A stretch of 50,660 bases of DNA from the NCBI RefSeq assembly GCF_027158205.1, contig NZ_JAPVLU010000056.1, forward strand, positions 1 to 50,660. The letters are read 5' to 3'. Below the pieces are notes generated by a model. It was not told the DNA's origin. It saw only the letters and a list, made by a program, of their open reading frames with translations, and did no database searches. The translations under genes and the position numbers were made by a program. Positions 7,495 through 15,691 of this stretch are shown here, piece by piece. The DNA comes from Streptomyces sp. H39-S7 (lineage in GTDB: Bacteria; Actinomycetota; Actinomycetes; Streptomycetales; Streptomycetaceae). Within the stretch, counting starts at the first letter, position 1, and every line of letters starts with the position of its first letter.

Positions 7495-9777
7495 TCAGGC
7501 TTCGGCGTGCATGGTCAGTCCGATGCCCCAGTGGCTTCGGTAGCGGTTGGAGGGGCCGTATTCCGACAGTTCCGGGAGCGGCGCCGGGTCGAGTGACAGC
7601 TCGTCCTCGCGGACCTCCAGGCCGGTCAGGCCGCGCTGGACGAGGTCGAGCGTGCCGGCCATGGCGCCCAGGTGAATGCCCTCGGCGGTGGTGCCGCCCT
7701 GAAGGTCGGCCACGTCTCCGGTGAGCGCCTCCTGGCAGTACTTCCAGGCGCCGGCCCGGCGGGCCCGGGCCAGTACCCATCCGTGGACCAGACAGCTGAG
7801 CGTCGAACCATGGCTCGTCCTGCGCAGGTAGTAGTCGACAGTTGTGCGCCAGGTGTCGTCGTCGAGGCCGCACCTGAGGCGCCGGAAGAGCGTGGCGAGT
7901 TCGGCCGGCGAGAAGAGGTAGCCGAGCATCAATACGTCGGCCTGTTTCGACGCCTGGTAAACGTTGACGGTGTCGCCCTCGGCCTCCAGGATCCGGTCGA
8001 GGCGCCGGATGTCCCCGTGCCGGGCGCGGTAGCCGTCCCAGTCCAGTTCGGCCAGGCCGCCATAGTCCTCGAACTGACTGATGACTCCGCGGTGGAAGGG
8101 CACCCGCAGCCGGTGCGAGACGTCCTCCCAGAGTTCGAGTTCTCCCGCGTTTAGCCCGATGCGCTCGAAGAGCGCCTGGCGGCGTGGGGCGGGCAGGCTT
8201 CCGGCGAGTTCCAGAGCACGGGCCAGGACCCATGCGGCTGTCACATTGGTGTACGCGTTGTCATCGAGGCCCGGCTCTGCGGCACCGGGGTACGCGTCGT
8301 GGTACTCGTCCGGGCCGACCACACCGCGGATCCGGTATCGGTCGTGGTCCTTGTCCCAGACCGCGCTGTCCGCCCAGAAGCGGGCGATCTGCAGCAGCAT
8401 CTCCGCGCCCGCTGTGTGCAGGAACTCCGTGTCCCCGCTGGCCTGGCAGTACTGCACGACGTTGTAGGCGACCGCGGAACCGACATGATGCTGGAGCCGT
8501 GAGTGGTCGGGCAGCCACCGCCCGGAGTGGGGGTTCAGATGCAGCGTCTGCGTCTCCTCGCGGCCGTCGCTCCCGCTCTGCCACGGATACATGGCACCGG
8601 TCCGCCCGGCCGCGCCGGCCGCCCGGCACGCCTGGCCCAGGCGCCGGTAACGGTAGGACAGCAGAGCCCGGGAGACCTCTGGGAGGTGCAGGTTCAGGAA
8701 GGGCAGGACGAACAGTTCGTCCCAGAAGACATGGCCGCGATAGGCCTCACCGTGCAGCCCGCGGGCCGGCACGCCCACATCGAGATCGGCGGTGTGCGGT
8801 GAGAGGGTCTGCAGGACGTGGAACAGATGCAGTCGCAGAACGCGTCCTGCCTCGCCCGGCACCTCCAGCTCCGCCCGCTGCCACAGACGCTCCCACGCGG
8901 CTTCATGGGACGCGAGCAACGCGGCGAAGTCACCGGCTCGCCGCGTCCGGCCTATGGCCGCGTGCAGCGGATCGCTGATCGCCGGGTCGTGCGAGGTGTG
9001 CAGCGCGACGGTCTTCTCGACGATGACAGGGCGGTCCGGCCCGATCGGCAGCGTCAGCGCATGGATGGCGGTGCGATCCTCCACGATGAGCCGCTCCGAG
9101 GTGGCAATGCTCCCGGTCACCTGGGTACGGACGGCCATCGCGACGAGGATGTCGGAGGTGGTGGTGCGGCACTCCAGCCACACCGTGTCCGGCTCGGTGG
9201 CTTCGGTGTGCCAGCGGCCGAGGTGCCGGCCGTTCAGATCGCGGTAGCGGTCGACGCCCGAGTTTCTGATGTCGCCGTCGAGAGCGGATTCCACCTCCAG
9301 CTCACCCTCCCAGCCCTCGGCGGTGAATTCGGTCCGCAGGGCGGCCAGATGCGGATCGCCCATGTGCACCAGCCGGCACTGCACCACGGTGATCCGGCGC
9401 CCCTGCACGTCACGCAGCCGCATGCGTCGCGTCAGCGTGCCACAGCGTAGATCCAGGATCTCCGAATACTCCGGAAGTGAGCCGTCGTCCGGGGAGAACC
9501 AGGGACCGGGTGCGGTGTGGCCGTCGGGATCCGTGTCGCGGACTCGGAAGCGCAGTGGCAGCCAGTTCGGCAGGTTGACGATGTCCTCGTTCTCGACCGT
9601 GCGTCCGGATACGGTCGAGGTCAGCCGGTTGTAGTAGCCCGCCGCGTAGGTCCCCGGATAGTGCGCGGTGCCCGCCTCCTCCTCGGGGGCGGCGCCGCGG
9701 GTGGCGAAGTAACCGTTGCCGAGGGTGCACAGCGATTCGCGAGGTGGCGCTGGTCGGTCCTGCCGTGCGGTCGACAC
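7495..9777 (-). CDS. GH65 disaccharide phosphorylase (kojibiose/trehalose phosphorylase-like)
   Basis: About 755 residues with a complete GH65 fold. The catalytic acid lies in GPDEYHD (E491 counted from 9777), the phosphate-binding TSHGSTLS is present, and so is the hallmark FWDELFVLPF. Enzymes of this family split a disaccharide with phosphate to glucose and beta-glucose 1-phosphate; the substrate here cannot be read from sequence. In actinobacteria this domain is normally fused behind a beta-phosphoglucomutase-like HAD domain. Here that HAD part is broken (9778-10371), and the linker expected before ESLCTLGNGY is missing. The GTG at 9777 has no Shine-Dalgarno, so translation may be poor or depend on upstream coupling. 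The catalytic core itself shows no stop or shift. Confidence 0.8.
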   Translation of the reverse strand: MSTARQDRPAPPRESLCTLGNGYFATRGAAPEEEAGTAHYPGTYAAGYYNRLTSTVSGRTVENEDIVNLPNWLPLRFRVRDTDPDGHTAPGPWFSPDDGSLPEYSEILDLRCGTLTRRMRLRDVQGRRITVVQCRLVHMGDPHLAALRTEFTAEGWEGELEVESALDGDIRNSGVDRYRDLNGRHLGRWHTEATEPDTVWLECRTTTSDILVAMAVRTQVTGSIATSERLIVEDRTAIHALTLPIGPDRPVIVEKTVALHTSHDPAISDPLHAAIGRTRRAGDFAALLASHEAAWERLWQRAELEVPGEAGRVLRLHLFHVLQTLSPHTADLDVGVPARGLHGEAYRGHVFWDELFVLPFLNLHLPEVSRALLSYRYRRLGQACRAAGAAGRTGAMYPWQSGSDGREETQTLHLNPHSGRWLPDHSRLQHHVGSAVAYNVVQYCQASGDTEFLHTAGAEMLLQIARFWADSAVWDKDHDRYRIRGVVGPDEYHDAYPGAAEPGLDDNAYTNVTAAWVLARALELAGSLPAPRRQALFERIGLNAGELELWEDVSHRLRVPFHRGVISQFEDYGGLAELDWDGYRARHGDIRRLDRILEAEGDTVNVYQASKQADVLMLGYLFSPAELATLFRRLRCGLDDDTWRTTVDYYLRRTSHGSTLSCLVHGWVLARARRAGAWKYCQEALTGDVADLQGGTTAEGIHLGAMAGTLDLVQRGLTGLEVREDELSLDPAPLPELSEYGPSNRYRSHWGIGLTMHAEA

Positions 9778-10371
9778 CGACGACCAGGCCGAAGCCGCCC
9801 CGGCGGCCCGCTTCCACGCCCGCCAGAGCGTCCTCGATCACGGGCCCGCGCCCGCCAGGAGTTCGGGAGCGTGGCGGGAGGTGGATACGGCGGCGCAGGG
9901 CACACCAGCGGCGCCCAGCGCGTGCAGCACCCGTACGGTGCCCGGCCAAGCCGCGATGCCACCGGACCGCAGCTGCTGGGTGAACAGTTGCTCCTTGCGG
10001 GCGGCGACCGCCTGCACAGTGCCCGTTCCGGGTGGGTCGTCGGCATCGCCCGGGGGAAGCCGCAGGTCGCGCGAGGCGAGGAAGGCGGCCGCGCCGTCCA
10101 GCCGATTCCTGCCGTCGACCTAGCGCCGGTAATCCTCCACCGGATCGAACGGGCGGTCGTCTCCCGCTGCCCGCAGGCAGGCGTCGAAAGCGGTCCGCCG
10201 GGCGGCGGCGTGGACCCGGGCCGAGTCGGTGAGGACCCCGTCGGTGTCGAACACCACGGCCCGCACCGACCGGAGGACCGACAGCATCAGCGATGCCGCC
10301 GACGCGTCGGCGTTCTCTTCCGCCGGGGAGGGGCTCGGCCGTCGCGCCGCGTCGCGGCCCGCCGTCGTCAC
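9778..10371 (-). pseudogene. Broken beta-phosphoglucomutase-like HAD domain, normally fused to GH65
   Basis: Starts at GTG 10371, overlapping the GAPDH stop (GTGA). HAD motif I is present (VVFDTDGVLTDS). After VEDYRR a TAG stands at 10120-10122 where relatives have Tyr in DYRRYVDGR, and the frame then continues VDGRNRLDGAAAFLASRD. A second in-frame stop is at 9838-9840. The final motif (PVIEDALAGVEAGRRGGFG) appears in another frame, with a stretch of roughly 35 residues deleted before it and the linker to GH65 lost after it. So the HAD half has at least one nonsense change, two frameshifts and two deletions and should be inactive. Confidence 0.8.
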
Positions 10372-11384
10372 AGCCGGGCCGCGACGTAGGTGGTGAGGTC
10401 CAGCAGGCGGTTGCTGTAACCCCACTCGTTGTCGTACCAGCCGAAGACTTTCACCAGATCACCCTGCGCCTGGGTGAGCCCCGCGTCAACGATGCACGAC
10501 GCCGGGTCGCCGATGATGTCGCGCGAGACGATCGGCGCGTCGGTCACTCGCAGGACGCCTTGCAACGGCCCCTCGGCGGCCTCGGCGAACGCCGCGTTGA
10601 CCTCCTCGGAAGTGACGTCCTGCCGGAGCAGCACTGTCAGGTCGGTCAGGGACCCGTCCTCCACGGGAACCCGTACTGCGATGCCCTCCAGGACGCCGGC
10701 CAGTTCGGGGAGCACGATGCCCACTGCGCGGGCGGCGCCGGTGCTGGTCGGGATGATGCTCACGGCGGCGGCCCGGGCGCGCCGCAGGTCCTTGTGAGGA
10801 CCGTCGAGCAGCGCCTGGTCGTTGGTGTAGCCGTGAACGGTGGTCATCATGCCCTTGATGATCCCGAAGCGTTCGTGCAGAACGTGGACCATCGGTACGA
10901 CGCAGTTGGTCGTGCAGGACGCGTTCGACACGATGTGGTGCCGGCCGTGGTCGTAGTCGGTCTCGTTGACGCCCATGACCACGGTGAGGTCCACGTCCTT
11001 GGCCGGCGAGGAGATCAGTACCTTGCGGGCCCCTGCCTTCAGATGCAGCGATGCCTCGTCGCGGGTCCGGAAGCGGCCCGAGGACTCGATGACGATGTCC
11101 ACCCCGTAGGTACCCCAGGACAGTTCCGACGGATCACGGACCGCGGTCACCACGATGCGCCTGCCGTCGATCGTGATCGACTCCTCGTCGTGGCTGATCG
11201 CCCGTCCGAGGCGTCCGAAGGTCGAGTCGAACTCCAGCAGGTGGGCCAGCGTCGCGGCCGGGGCGATGTCGTTGATGGCCACCACCTCGACCGGGGCGGT
11301 GCCGCCGTCGGCCCGGTCCAGGACACAGCGCAGGTAGTTGCGCCCGATGCGGCCGAACCCGTTGATGCCCACACGTATGGCCAT
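10368..11384 (-). CDS. gap: Type I glyceraldehyde-3-phosphate dehydrogenase
   Basis: 338 residues. The NAD-binding start MAIRVGINGFGRIGRN, the Asp of IND that favours NAD over NADP, the active site SNASCTTNC (C157) and the C-terminal WYDNEWGYSNR are all present. It oxidises glyceraldehyde 3-phosphate to 1,3-bisphosphoglycerate in glycolysis. The ATG at 11384 has GAGGAG 8 nt upstream. The stop overlaps the start of the HAD/GH65 remnant (GTGA), so the sugar phosphorylase module was once translationally coupled to it. It is likely a second, condition-specific GAPDH and not the housekeeping copy, judged from context. Confidence 0.95.
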   Translation of the reverse strand: MAIRVGINGFGRIGRNYLRCVLDRADGGTAPVEVVAINDIAPAATLAHLLEFDSTFGRLGRAISHDEESITIDGRRIVVTAVRDPSELSWGTYGVDIVIESSGRFRTRDEASLHLKAGARKVLISSPAKDVDLTVVMGVNETDYDHGRHHIVSNASCTTNCVVPMVHVLHERFGIIKGMMTTVHGYTNDQALLDGPHKDLRRARAAAVSIIPTSTGAARAVGIVLPELAGVLEGIAVRVPVEDGSLTDLTVLLRQDVTSEEVNAAFAEAAEGPLQGVLRVTDAPIVSRDIIGDPASCIVDAGLTQAQGDLVKVFGWYDNEWGYSNRLLDLTTYVAARL

Positions 11385-11483
11385 GATGATGTCTCCTCGT
11401 TCGGTCGGTGATGGTCCGTCGTTTACCGCTGGGTCGTGCGACGTGGCAGGACGCAACGGGGCTGGGCGGGTGCCGGGTGGGGG

Positions 11484-12107
11484 TCAGAGCAGCCAGCGGT
11501 GGTCGCGGACGACGGGCAGTCGCGACCAGATCCGGCCGAGGCCCCAGACGCTGCCGGCGGAGGTGACGGCGAGCGCGATCATGACGGCCGCGTACAGCAG
11601 GTGGTAGTCGACGAGCGGGTTGTTGGACATGCTCAGCGTGCCGTCGGAGGCGTGCCGGGCCGGCGGCCATTCCGCCATCCACATCAGCGCCATCATGGCG
11701 GTACCCGCGACGGCGGCGAACCACAGCGCGATGCCGGCCGTCAGGGCCACCCCGACGCCCAGGAGACCGAGCATGAACAGCCAGTTCGCCCAGCCGGCAC
11801 CCGCCCAGGAATGGAAGGTGGACTGCATGGGGCCGGCGGAGACGCCGCTGAGGAAGCCCTTCGTCGGCGAGCCGCCGTCGACCCAGCCCTTGCCGGACGC
11901 GGTCGCGTAACCCCAGCCGTACGCCTTGTCGAGGAAGGCCCACAGGAAGATGAACCCGGTCAGGATGCGGACACCGGCGAGGACCCGTGTGCTGGTCGAC
12001 ATCGCGGCCAGAGCCTGCGCCGTGCCGGACTCTGCCGAGGTTCCGACCCTGTGTCGTGCCGGCAGGTGGAACCCGGTGCGCTGTTGCGGGTGCTCGTGGA
12101 CTGCCAT
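11484..12107 (-). CDS. DoxX/DoxD-like membrane protein
   Basis: 207 residues with about four membrane segments (AGVRILTGFIFLWAFLDK, WANWLFMLGLLGVGVALTAG, FAAVAGTAMMALMWM and a C-terminal helix LLYAAVMIALAVTS). The pattern resembles DoxX family proteins, related to the large subunit of thiosulfate:quinone oxidoreductase; no enzyme activity can be assigned. ATG 12107 has GGAAGGG upstream. A near-perfect DevR-like box is 107 bp upstream. The gap to gap is 99 bp on the same strand, so doxX-gap-(HAD)GH65 may be one transcript. Confidence 0.82.
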   Translation of the reverse strand: MAVHEHPQQRTGFHLPARHRVGTSAESGTAQALAAMSTSTRVLAGVRILTGFIFLWAFLDKAYGWGYATASGKGWVDGGSPTKGFLSGVSAGPMQSTFHSWAGAGWANWLFMLGLLGVGVALTAGIALWFAAVAGTAMMALMWMAEWPPARHASDGTLSMSNNPLVDYHLLYAAVMIALAVTSAGSVWGLGRIWSRLPVVRDHRWLL

Positions 12108-12213
12108 GGTGGCTATCCCTTCCGGGATCTGGAGGAGGGACGCGGCAACCGCGTCCGGTCCCAATGTGCCGTCGTCGGGAGCGGGAGCTCAGGGGCCCGC
12201 AGTCCCGGCGACC

Positions 12214-12227
12214 GGGCCGAACGTCCC
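12214..12227. promoter_or_regulatory. DevR/OsdR-like box upstream of DoxX-like gene
   Basis: GGGCCGAACGTCCC. A looser element follows at 12236-12249, and a perfect 7-bp inverted repeat (CCCGTTC/GAACGGG) lies at 12239-12256. Confidence 0.6.
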
Positions 12228-12305
12228 TACTCCGAGGGCCCGTTCAGCCGAACGGGTACGTCAAGTCCGACCTGCTCGGTGCTGGCGTTGAGGCGCGGTT
12301 CGTCG

Positions 12306-12887
12306 TCACACCGGACGCCGGCCCCACTCAGGAGCGGTCAACGCCCACGCCCGTTCCCATTCCCCCATGCGCCGCCGATCGGCACCCCGGCGGACCAGCC
12401 CGCGCACCATGACGATCGCGAGTGCCGAGCAGACGGCGCCCAGCGCACCACCGACCCACGTCAGCGATATGAGCTCCTCGCCCGCTACGGGCGCCGGAAC
12501 CTGCCGCCCGGTCCGGTCCAGCCACACCGTGGCTCTCGAGCCGCGCAGACTCCCGGAATCCGCCTTCACCGTGCCGGTCCCCACGGTTCCGGCGACACCT
12601 GTCCAGCGCACCTTGACGTCATAGCGAACACTGCCGGCACCCACTCGCGGAACCGCCTCCGGCGCGTTCTCCAGCAGGACCGCTGCCACGGGGTGCCGCG
12701 ACGCCCGCTGCTCCCTCGACGCCTGGACACCGGCGGTGTGGGCGGCGCGGCCGGCGGTGAAGGCGGCCGCGGGCAGAAGGAGCAACAGCGCAAGCGCCGT
12801 TACCAGGTTCACCCAACTTTCGATCACGTCCGAGCGGCGGCACAGCGGATTGCTCCGCCGCTGCCGCCACCACAGTTGCTTCTTCAC
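12306..12887 (-). CDS. Rv1733c-like membrane protein
   Basis: 193 residues with two transmembrane helices (VNLVTALALLLLLPAAAF near residues 28-45 and GGALGAVCSALAIVMVRGL near 145-163) enclosing an extracytoplasmic domain. The opening RRSNPLCRRSDVIESWV resembles the RNPLVRGTDRLE segment of M. tuberculosis Rv1733c, a DosR-regulated antigen of unknown function. GTG 12887 overlaps the flavodoxin stop (GTGA) and has AAGGAGGT upstream, so it is coupled to that gene. Confidence 0.85.
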   Translation of the reverse strand: MKKQLWWRQRRSNPLCRRSDVIESWVNLVTALALLLLLPAAAFTAGRAAHTAGVQASREQRASRHPVAAVLLENAPEAVPRVGAGSVRYDVKVRWTGVAGTVGTGTVKADSGSLRGSRATVWLDRTGRQVPAPVAGEELISLTWVGGALGAVCSALAIVMVRGLVRRGADRRRMGEWERAWALTAPEWGRRPV

Positions 12888-13393
12888 GGTGTCGCGACCT
12901 CCTTGACCAGTTCGCGTGCGACACCGCGTGCCCACAGCCGGATCTGCTCCGGGTCGCGGAAGTCACCGCCCCGGCCGGACTTGACGATCATGCGGGCGAT
13001 CCGGCCCTTGGCGCCGTCCTGCAGGCAGCCGCCGAACGTGACGTGTCCGCGGGCCTTGAGACGGTCGACGAGGCGCTGGACACCTGGCACCGGAGGGATC
13101 AGGCCTTCACGGGCTGTGGCGTCGAGAGGCCCGCTGCTGAACAGCCAGATGGGCCGCTCGGCCAGATCCGCCTCGTGGTGCCAGGCGAAGCGGACCGCCT
13201 CACGGCGCCACCGGCCCGCGTACAGGGCGCCGCCGAGGACAACAGCGTCGTAGGGGCCGACGCTCTCCACTTCACCGACAGCCCGGGCCTCCGCCGCCAG
13301 ACCCTGCTCGCGCAGCGCCTCGGCGATCATCGTGGCGATGCCCGCGGTGGAGCCGTTCTTCGATGCATACGCGATGAGTACGCGTTCGGTCAT
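12884..13393 (-). CDS. Flavodoxin-fold protein
   Basis: 169 residues with an FMN-binding loop at the start (VLIAYASKNGSTAGIATMIAEAL), the flavodoxin strand DAVVLGGALYAGRW and a C-terminal half (LFSSGPLD..., HVTFGGCLQDGAKGRIAR, GGDFRDPEQIRLWARGVA) typical of the HemG-like flavodoxin family. It could pass electrons or act as a menaquinone-linked oxidase; which one is not visible. ATG 13393 has AGGAGA upstream. It heads a two-gene operon with the Rv1733c-like gene. Two decayed relatives are at 36892-37404 and 46274-46640. Confidence 0.88.
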   Translation of the reverse strand: MTERVLIAYASKNGSTAGIATMIAEALREQGLAAEARAVGEVESVGPYDAVVLGGALYAGRWRREAVRFAWHHEADLAERPIWLFSSGPLDATAREGLIPPVPGVQRLVDRLKARGHVTFGGCLQDGAKGRIARMIVKSGRGGDFRDPEQIRLWARGVARELVKEVATP

Positions 13394-13545
13394 CACAGGT
13401 CTCCTGACAGCTTTCACAGCCGGCGAATGTGGTGCGGCGTGGCAGCGCGTTCCGACACCGAGGTCGCCGGGTGGCCGGCGGACCGGCTCCGTTCCAGCGT
13501 GAAGGCCGTGCCCCTGCCGGGGGAGGGGCCGCAGGGCCCCGCCAA

Positions 13546-13560
13546 GGGCCCGACCGGCCC
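13546..13560. promoter_or_regulatory. DevR/OsdR-like element, 5-nt spacer variant
   Basis: GGGCC-CGACC-GGCCC, one base longer than the other boxes. The same variant occurs at 30953-30967 in the duplicated promoter block. Confidence 0.45.
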
Positions 13561-13617
13561 CATGAACCCTGGCGGGCGGGCCGGGTGACCAGCAGGCCCG
13601 CCCAACATGACTTATGC

Positions 13618-13633
13618 TTGAAGAGTTCTTCAA
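13618..13633. promoter_or_regulatory. ArsR-type operator, TTGA-N8-TCAA variant
   Basis: TTGAAGAGTTCTTCAA has perfect 7-bp arms around GT, 177 bp before the annotated ArsR start at 13810. The geometry equals that of the TTGC-N8-GCAA elements at 15060, 16169, 16962 and 21268. Confidence 0.55.
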
Positions 13634-13809
13634 TTTGGCATTTAACCGACTGCGTAATGGATGGGTTTCGAGTGGCGAGGTGTGACGAGGCCATTCGTCG
13701 ACGTGAGGTGTGAAAAGGTCGACTCGCGTGGCGTGAGGGCGGCAGCCGGGGGACGGGAACGCCGCGCAGCGTTCGTGGCGGAGCTCGACGCAAGCGAACG
13801 CTGCAGAAG

Positions 13810-14202
13810 GTGGGAGACGAGACGTTGCTGAACGTGCAGATTCCGCTGTATCAGGCGAAAGCGGAGTTCTTTCGAATGCTGGGGCATCCGGTACGCATCC
13901 GTGTGCTGGAGCTCCTCCAGGCTGGGCCCATGCCGGTTCGGGATCTCCTGGCCGCAATTGAGGTTGAGCCGTCGAACCTTTCGCAGCAGTTGGCTGTTCT
14001 GCGACGTTCGGGGATCGTGGTCGCCAGCCGTTCGGGGGCAACCGTGAACTATGAGTTGGCGGGCGCGGATGTGGCGGATCTGCTGCAAGCCGCACGGCGG
14101 ACCCTGGGGCAGTTGTTGGCGGGCCAGGAGGGTCTGCTGGCAGAACTTCACGCGGACCAGGAAGCGGATGCGGCAGTCAACGGGGATCAGGTCATCCGTT
14201 GA
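13810..14202 (+). CDS. ArsR/SmtB-type regulator, cysteine-free
   Basis: 130 residues with a winged helix (LYQAKAEFFRMLGHPVRIRVLELLQAGPMPVRDLLAAIEVEPSNLSQQLAVLRRSGIVVAS, written here by its outline only). The recognition helix is the SNLSQQLAVLRR segment. There is no cysteine anywhere, so the ELCVCDL metal site and thiol-redox sensing are excluded. The start is uncertain: GTG 13810 is given, but TTG 13825 with GGGAG upstream, or GTG 13834, is possible. It is closely related to the ArsR at 20837-21175. It probably represses itself and neighbours through the TTGC-N8-GCAA class of sites. Confidence 0.85.
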   Translation: MGDETLLNVQIPLYQAKAEFFRMLGHPVRIRVLELLQAGPMPVRDLLAAIEVEPSNLSQQLAVLRRSGIVVASRSGATVNYELAGADVADLLQAARRTLGQLLAGQEGLLAELHADQEADAAVNGDQVIR

Positions 14203-14489
14203 AGCGTCGTAGGGGAGCGCCGGCAGGCCAGAGCAGGTCGTCGGTCGGCTGGTCTGCGAAGCCATCCGCAATTGCGCAGCGCGGTCGGCAGCCGTAGAGA
14301 TCGCGCTCGCTGTCCATTTCGGTCAGGTGCCGCCAATCCTGTGCGGGGCCGGGAAGTCGGTGTGTTTGCTGTGCGTGCTGCAGAGGCGGTATGCCCTGCG
14401 GATCCACCCAGGCCCGCAGAAGCGAATGCCAACGCGCCCCACAGGGTTGACCTCGGACGCTCGTTCCCGCAGACGAATGGAGACCGGAT

Positions 14490-14657
14490 ATGACAGGCGA
14501 GACGACAGCTGGGCCCCACGCCAGCAATGCGGGAAACGGAAGCGAAAAATACAAGGAGAAAGCAGTCGTTCTGCGAGTGATGGTCTACGTCGTCGCGGGG
14601 CATCTTTTTGCCGGATTCCTCTGGCTGCTCTTCTACCTGGGGGCCCACTCGCACTGA
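14490..14657 (+). CDS. Small membrane protein, DUF6126-like
   Basis: 55 residues: a polar N-terminus (MTGETTAGPHASNAGNGSEK), a charged KYKEK stretch, then a single membrane helix (VMVYVVAGHLFAGFLWLLFYLG) ending AHSH. GGAG lies 7 nt before ATG 14490. Proteins of this shape, DUF6126, are common in Streptomyces and often sit next to HTH regulators; the function is unknown. It lies 287 bp after the ArsR gene; the interval between holds no supported gene. Confidence 0.72.
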   Translation: MTGETTAGPHASNAGNGSEKYKEKAVVLRVMVYVVAGHLFAGFLWLLFYLGAHSH

Positions 14658-14753
14658 TGAGTCAGTCAGTCAGGACTGGGGCGTTGCCGTGACGGTTCGG
14701 TGCAGCGGTTCGGCCATGCTCCGTGTCATGGTCCGGTGACCAGGGTTACGTCC

Positions 14754-14798
14754 GGGTGCCGGGTGCCGGGTGCCGGGTGCCGGGTGCCGGGTGCCGGG
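14754..14798. repeat. Heptanucleotide tandem repeat GGGTGCC x6
   Basis: Six perfect head-to-tail copies of GGGTGCC from 14754 to 14795, followed by GGG. It lies in non-coding sequence and is probably slippage-prone. Confidence 0.9.
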
Positions 14799-15059
14799 AG
14801 GTGGATACGGCCCGGGTCGTGGCGATGCGGCCTCCGTGACTCGCCTGGTGTCGCGGATCCCGCGCCGCGGACTCACCCAGATCCTTGCCCGTCAATCGAT
14901 CGGGCCGCCTTGCAAGTGGTGCAGCGGCCACCCCGCATTGCTGGAGCGGGGGTTCTCCTGCGGGGCGGCCGCCGTTCGTGGGTGTCAGGTTGAACCAGGT
15001 GCGGGAAGTCGGCCCTCTGGGGTGATCCGTTGGTCACCTGAATCTACGAGACTCATTAA

Positions 15060-15075
15060 TTGCCAATGTTGGCAA
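15060..15075. promoter_or_regulatory. ArsR-type operator TTGC-N8-GCAA
   Basis: TTGCCAATGTTGGCAA has perfect 7-bp arms. A TATAAG hexamer follows at 15077-15082. No long gene follows on the plus strand, so it is an orphan site or drives a lost gene. Confidence 0.6.
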
Positions 15076-15267
15076 CTATAAGGCCTGTGGAGAGCAGGAG
15101 AGCGCACGCTGTGCCTGCGGTGGGACCGCAATGCAGGGGCAGGCACCGCTAGGCGGCATGTTGCGGGCCGTAGGGCTCAATTCCCCGCCCGGGCCGCAGG
15201 TTTGCCATGGCATGGCAGGCGAGCGTTTCTTCGGCGGGGCCGCTTCCAGCTGCTGCGCCGGTGGCCG

Positions 15268-15657
15268 TCACGCCGCAGTCCTTGGGTTCGGACCGAGGGT
15301 GAGGACGCCGAGCGCAACGCCGTCGTCGTCCACGACGGGCCACACGGCAAGTGACCTCTCGCGCATGGTGGCCTCAGCCTCGCTGAGGGGCATGTCGGGG
15401 CGGGCGAAGGGACTGCAGTCGTGGGGGATGTCGCGCACGCGGGTGGCCTCGGTATACCAGGGCTGGGCGCTGTGGGCGGTGAGCTGATCTCGGGTGACGA
15501 TGCCGGCGCAGTGACCCTCGTCGTCGCGGATGAGGACGTGGTCGGTGCGGGCGCCGCGGAGCACGGCGAGGGCTCGGTCGATGGTCGTGTGGTCGCTCAC
15601 GTGCAGCTCGGGGAGAGCCATGGCGTCGGCGACGGTCGGGCGGGCGGCATCGGTCAT
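15268..15657 (-). CDS. CBS-domain pair protein
   Basis: 129 residues forming two CBS motifs (Bateman module): VSDHTTIDRALAVLRGARTDHVLIRDDEGHCAGIVTRDQL and PDMPLSEAEATMRERSLAVWPVVDDDGVALGVLTLG are its two halves. Such modules bind adenine nucleotides and report energy charge. ATG 15657 has GGAG 7 nt upstream. It follows the ArsR gene (15692-16054) by only 34 bp and is likely cotranscribed with it from the operator at 16169-16184. Confidence 0.88.
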   Translation of the reverse strand: MTDAARPTVADAMALPELHVSDHTTIDRALAVLRGARTDHVLIRDDEGHCAGIVTRDQLTAHSAQPWYTEATRVRDIPHDCSPFARPDMPLSEAEATMRERSLAVWPVVDDDGVALGVLTLGPNPRTAA

Positions 15658-15691
15658 GGTCGGCTCCGAAAGGTTCGGGCCCGCGGGCCGG

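Larger units (their letters stand above)
13394..13809. promoter_or_regulatory. Divergent regulatory region flavodoxin / ArsR
   Basis: This gene-free interval carries a DevR-like element (13546-13560) inside an 82-bp block (13480-13561) that recurs at 30887-30968, and an ArsR-type palindrome (13618-13633). The local drop in GC around 13615-13665 suggests a promoter there. Confidence 0.6.
14658..15267. other. Long gene-free interval with a tandem repeat and an orphan operator
   Basis: No convincing gene in 610 bp. It holds six GGGTGCC repeats (14754-14795) and a palindromic operator (15060-15075). Just after the operator a GGAG-preceded GTG at 15112 opens only a 13-codon frame (VPAVGPQCRGRHR), possibly a leader peptide or chance. 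Confidence 0.5.

Noticed and set aside
11436..13253. A 605-residue plus-strand open frame
   Set aside because: It runs antisense through the DoxX-like, Rv1733c-like and flavodoxin genes and has the arbitrary Arg/Pro/Gly composition of a shadow frame.
14754..14798. The GGGTGCC repeats as a CRISPR array or iteron origin
   Set aside because: The units are 7 bp, contiguous and without spacers; there are no cas or replication genes nearby.
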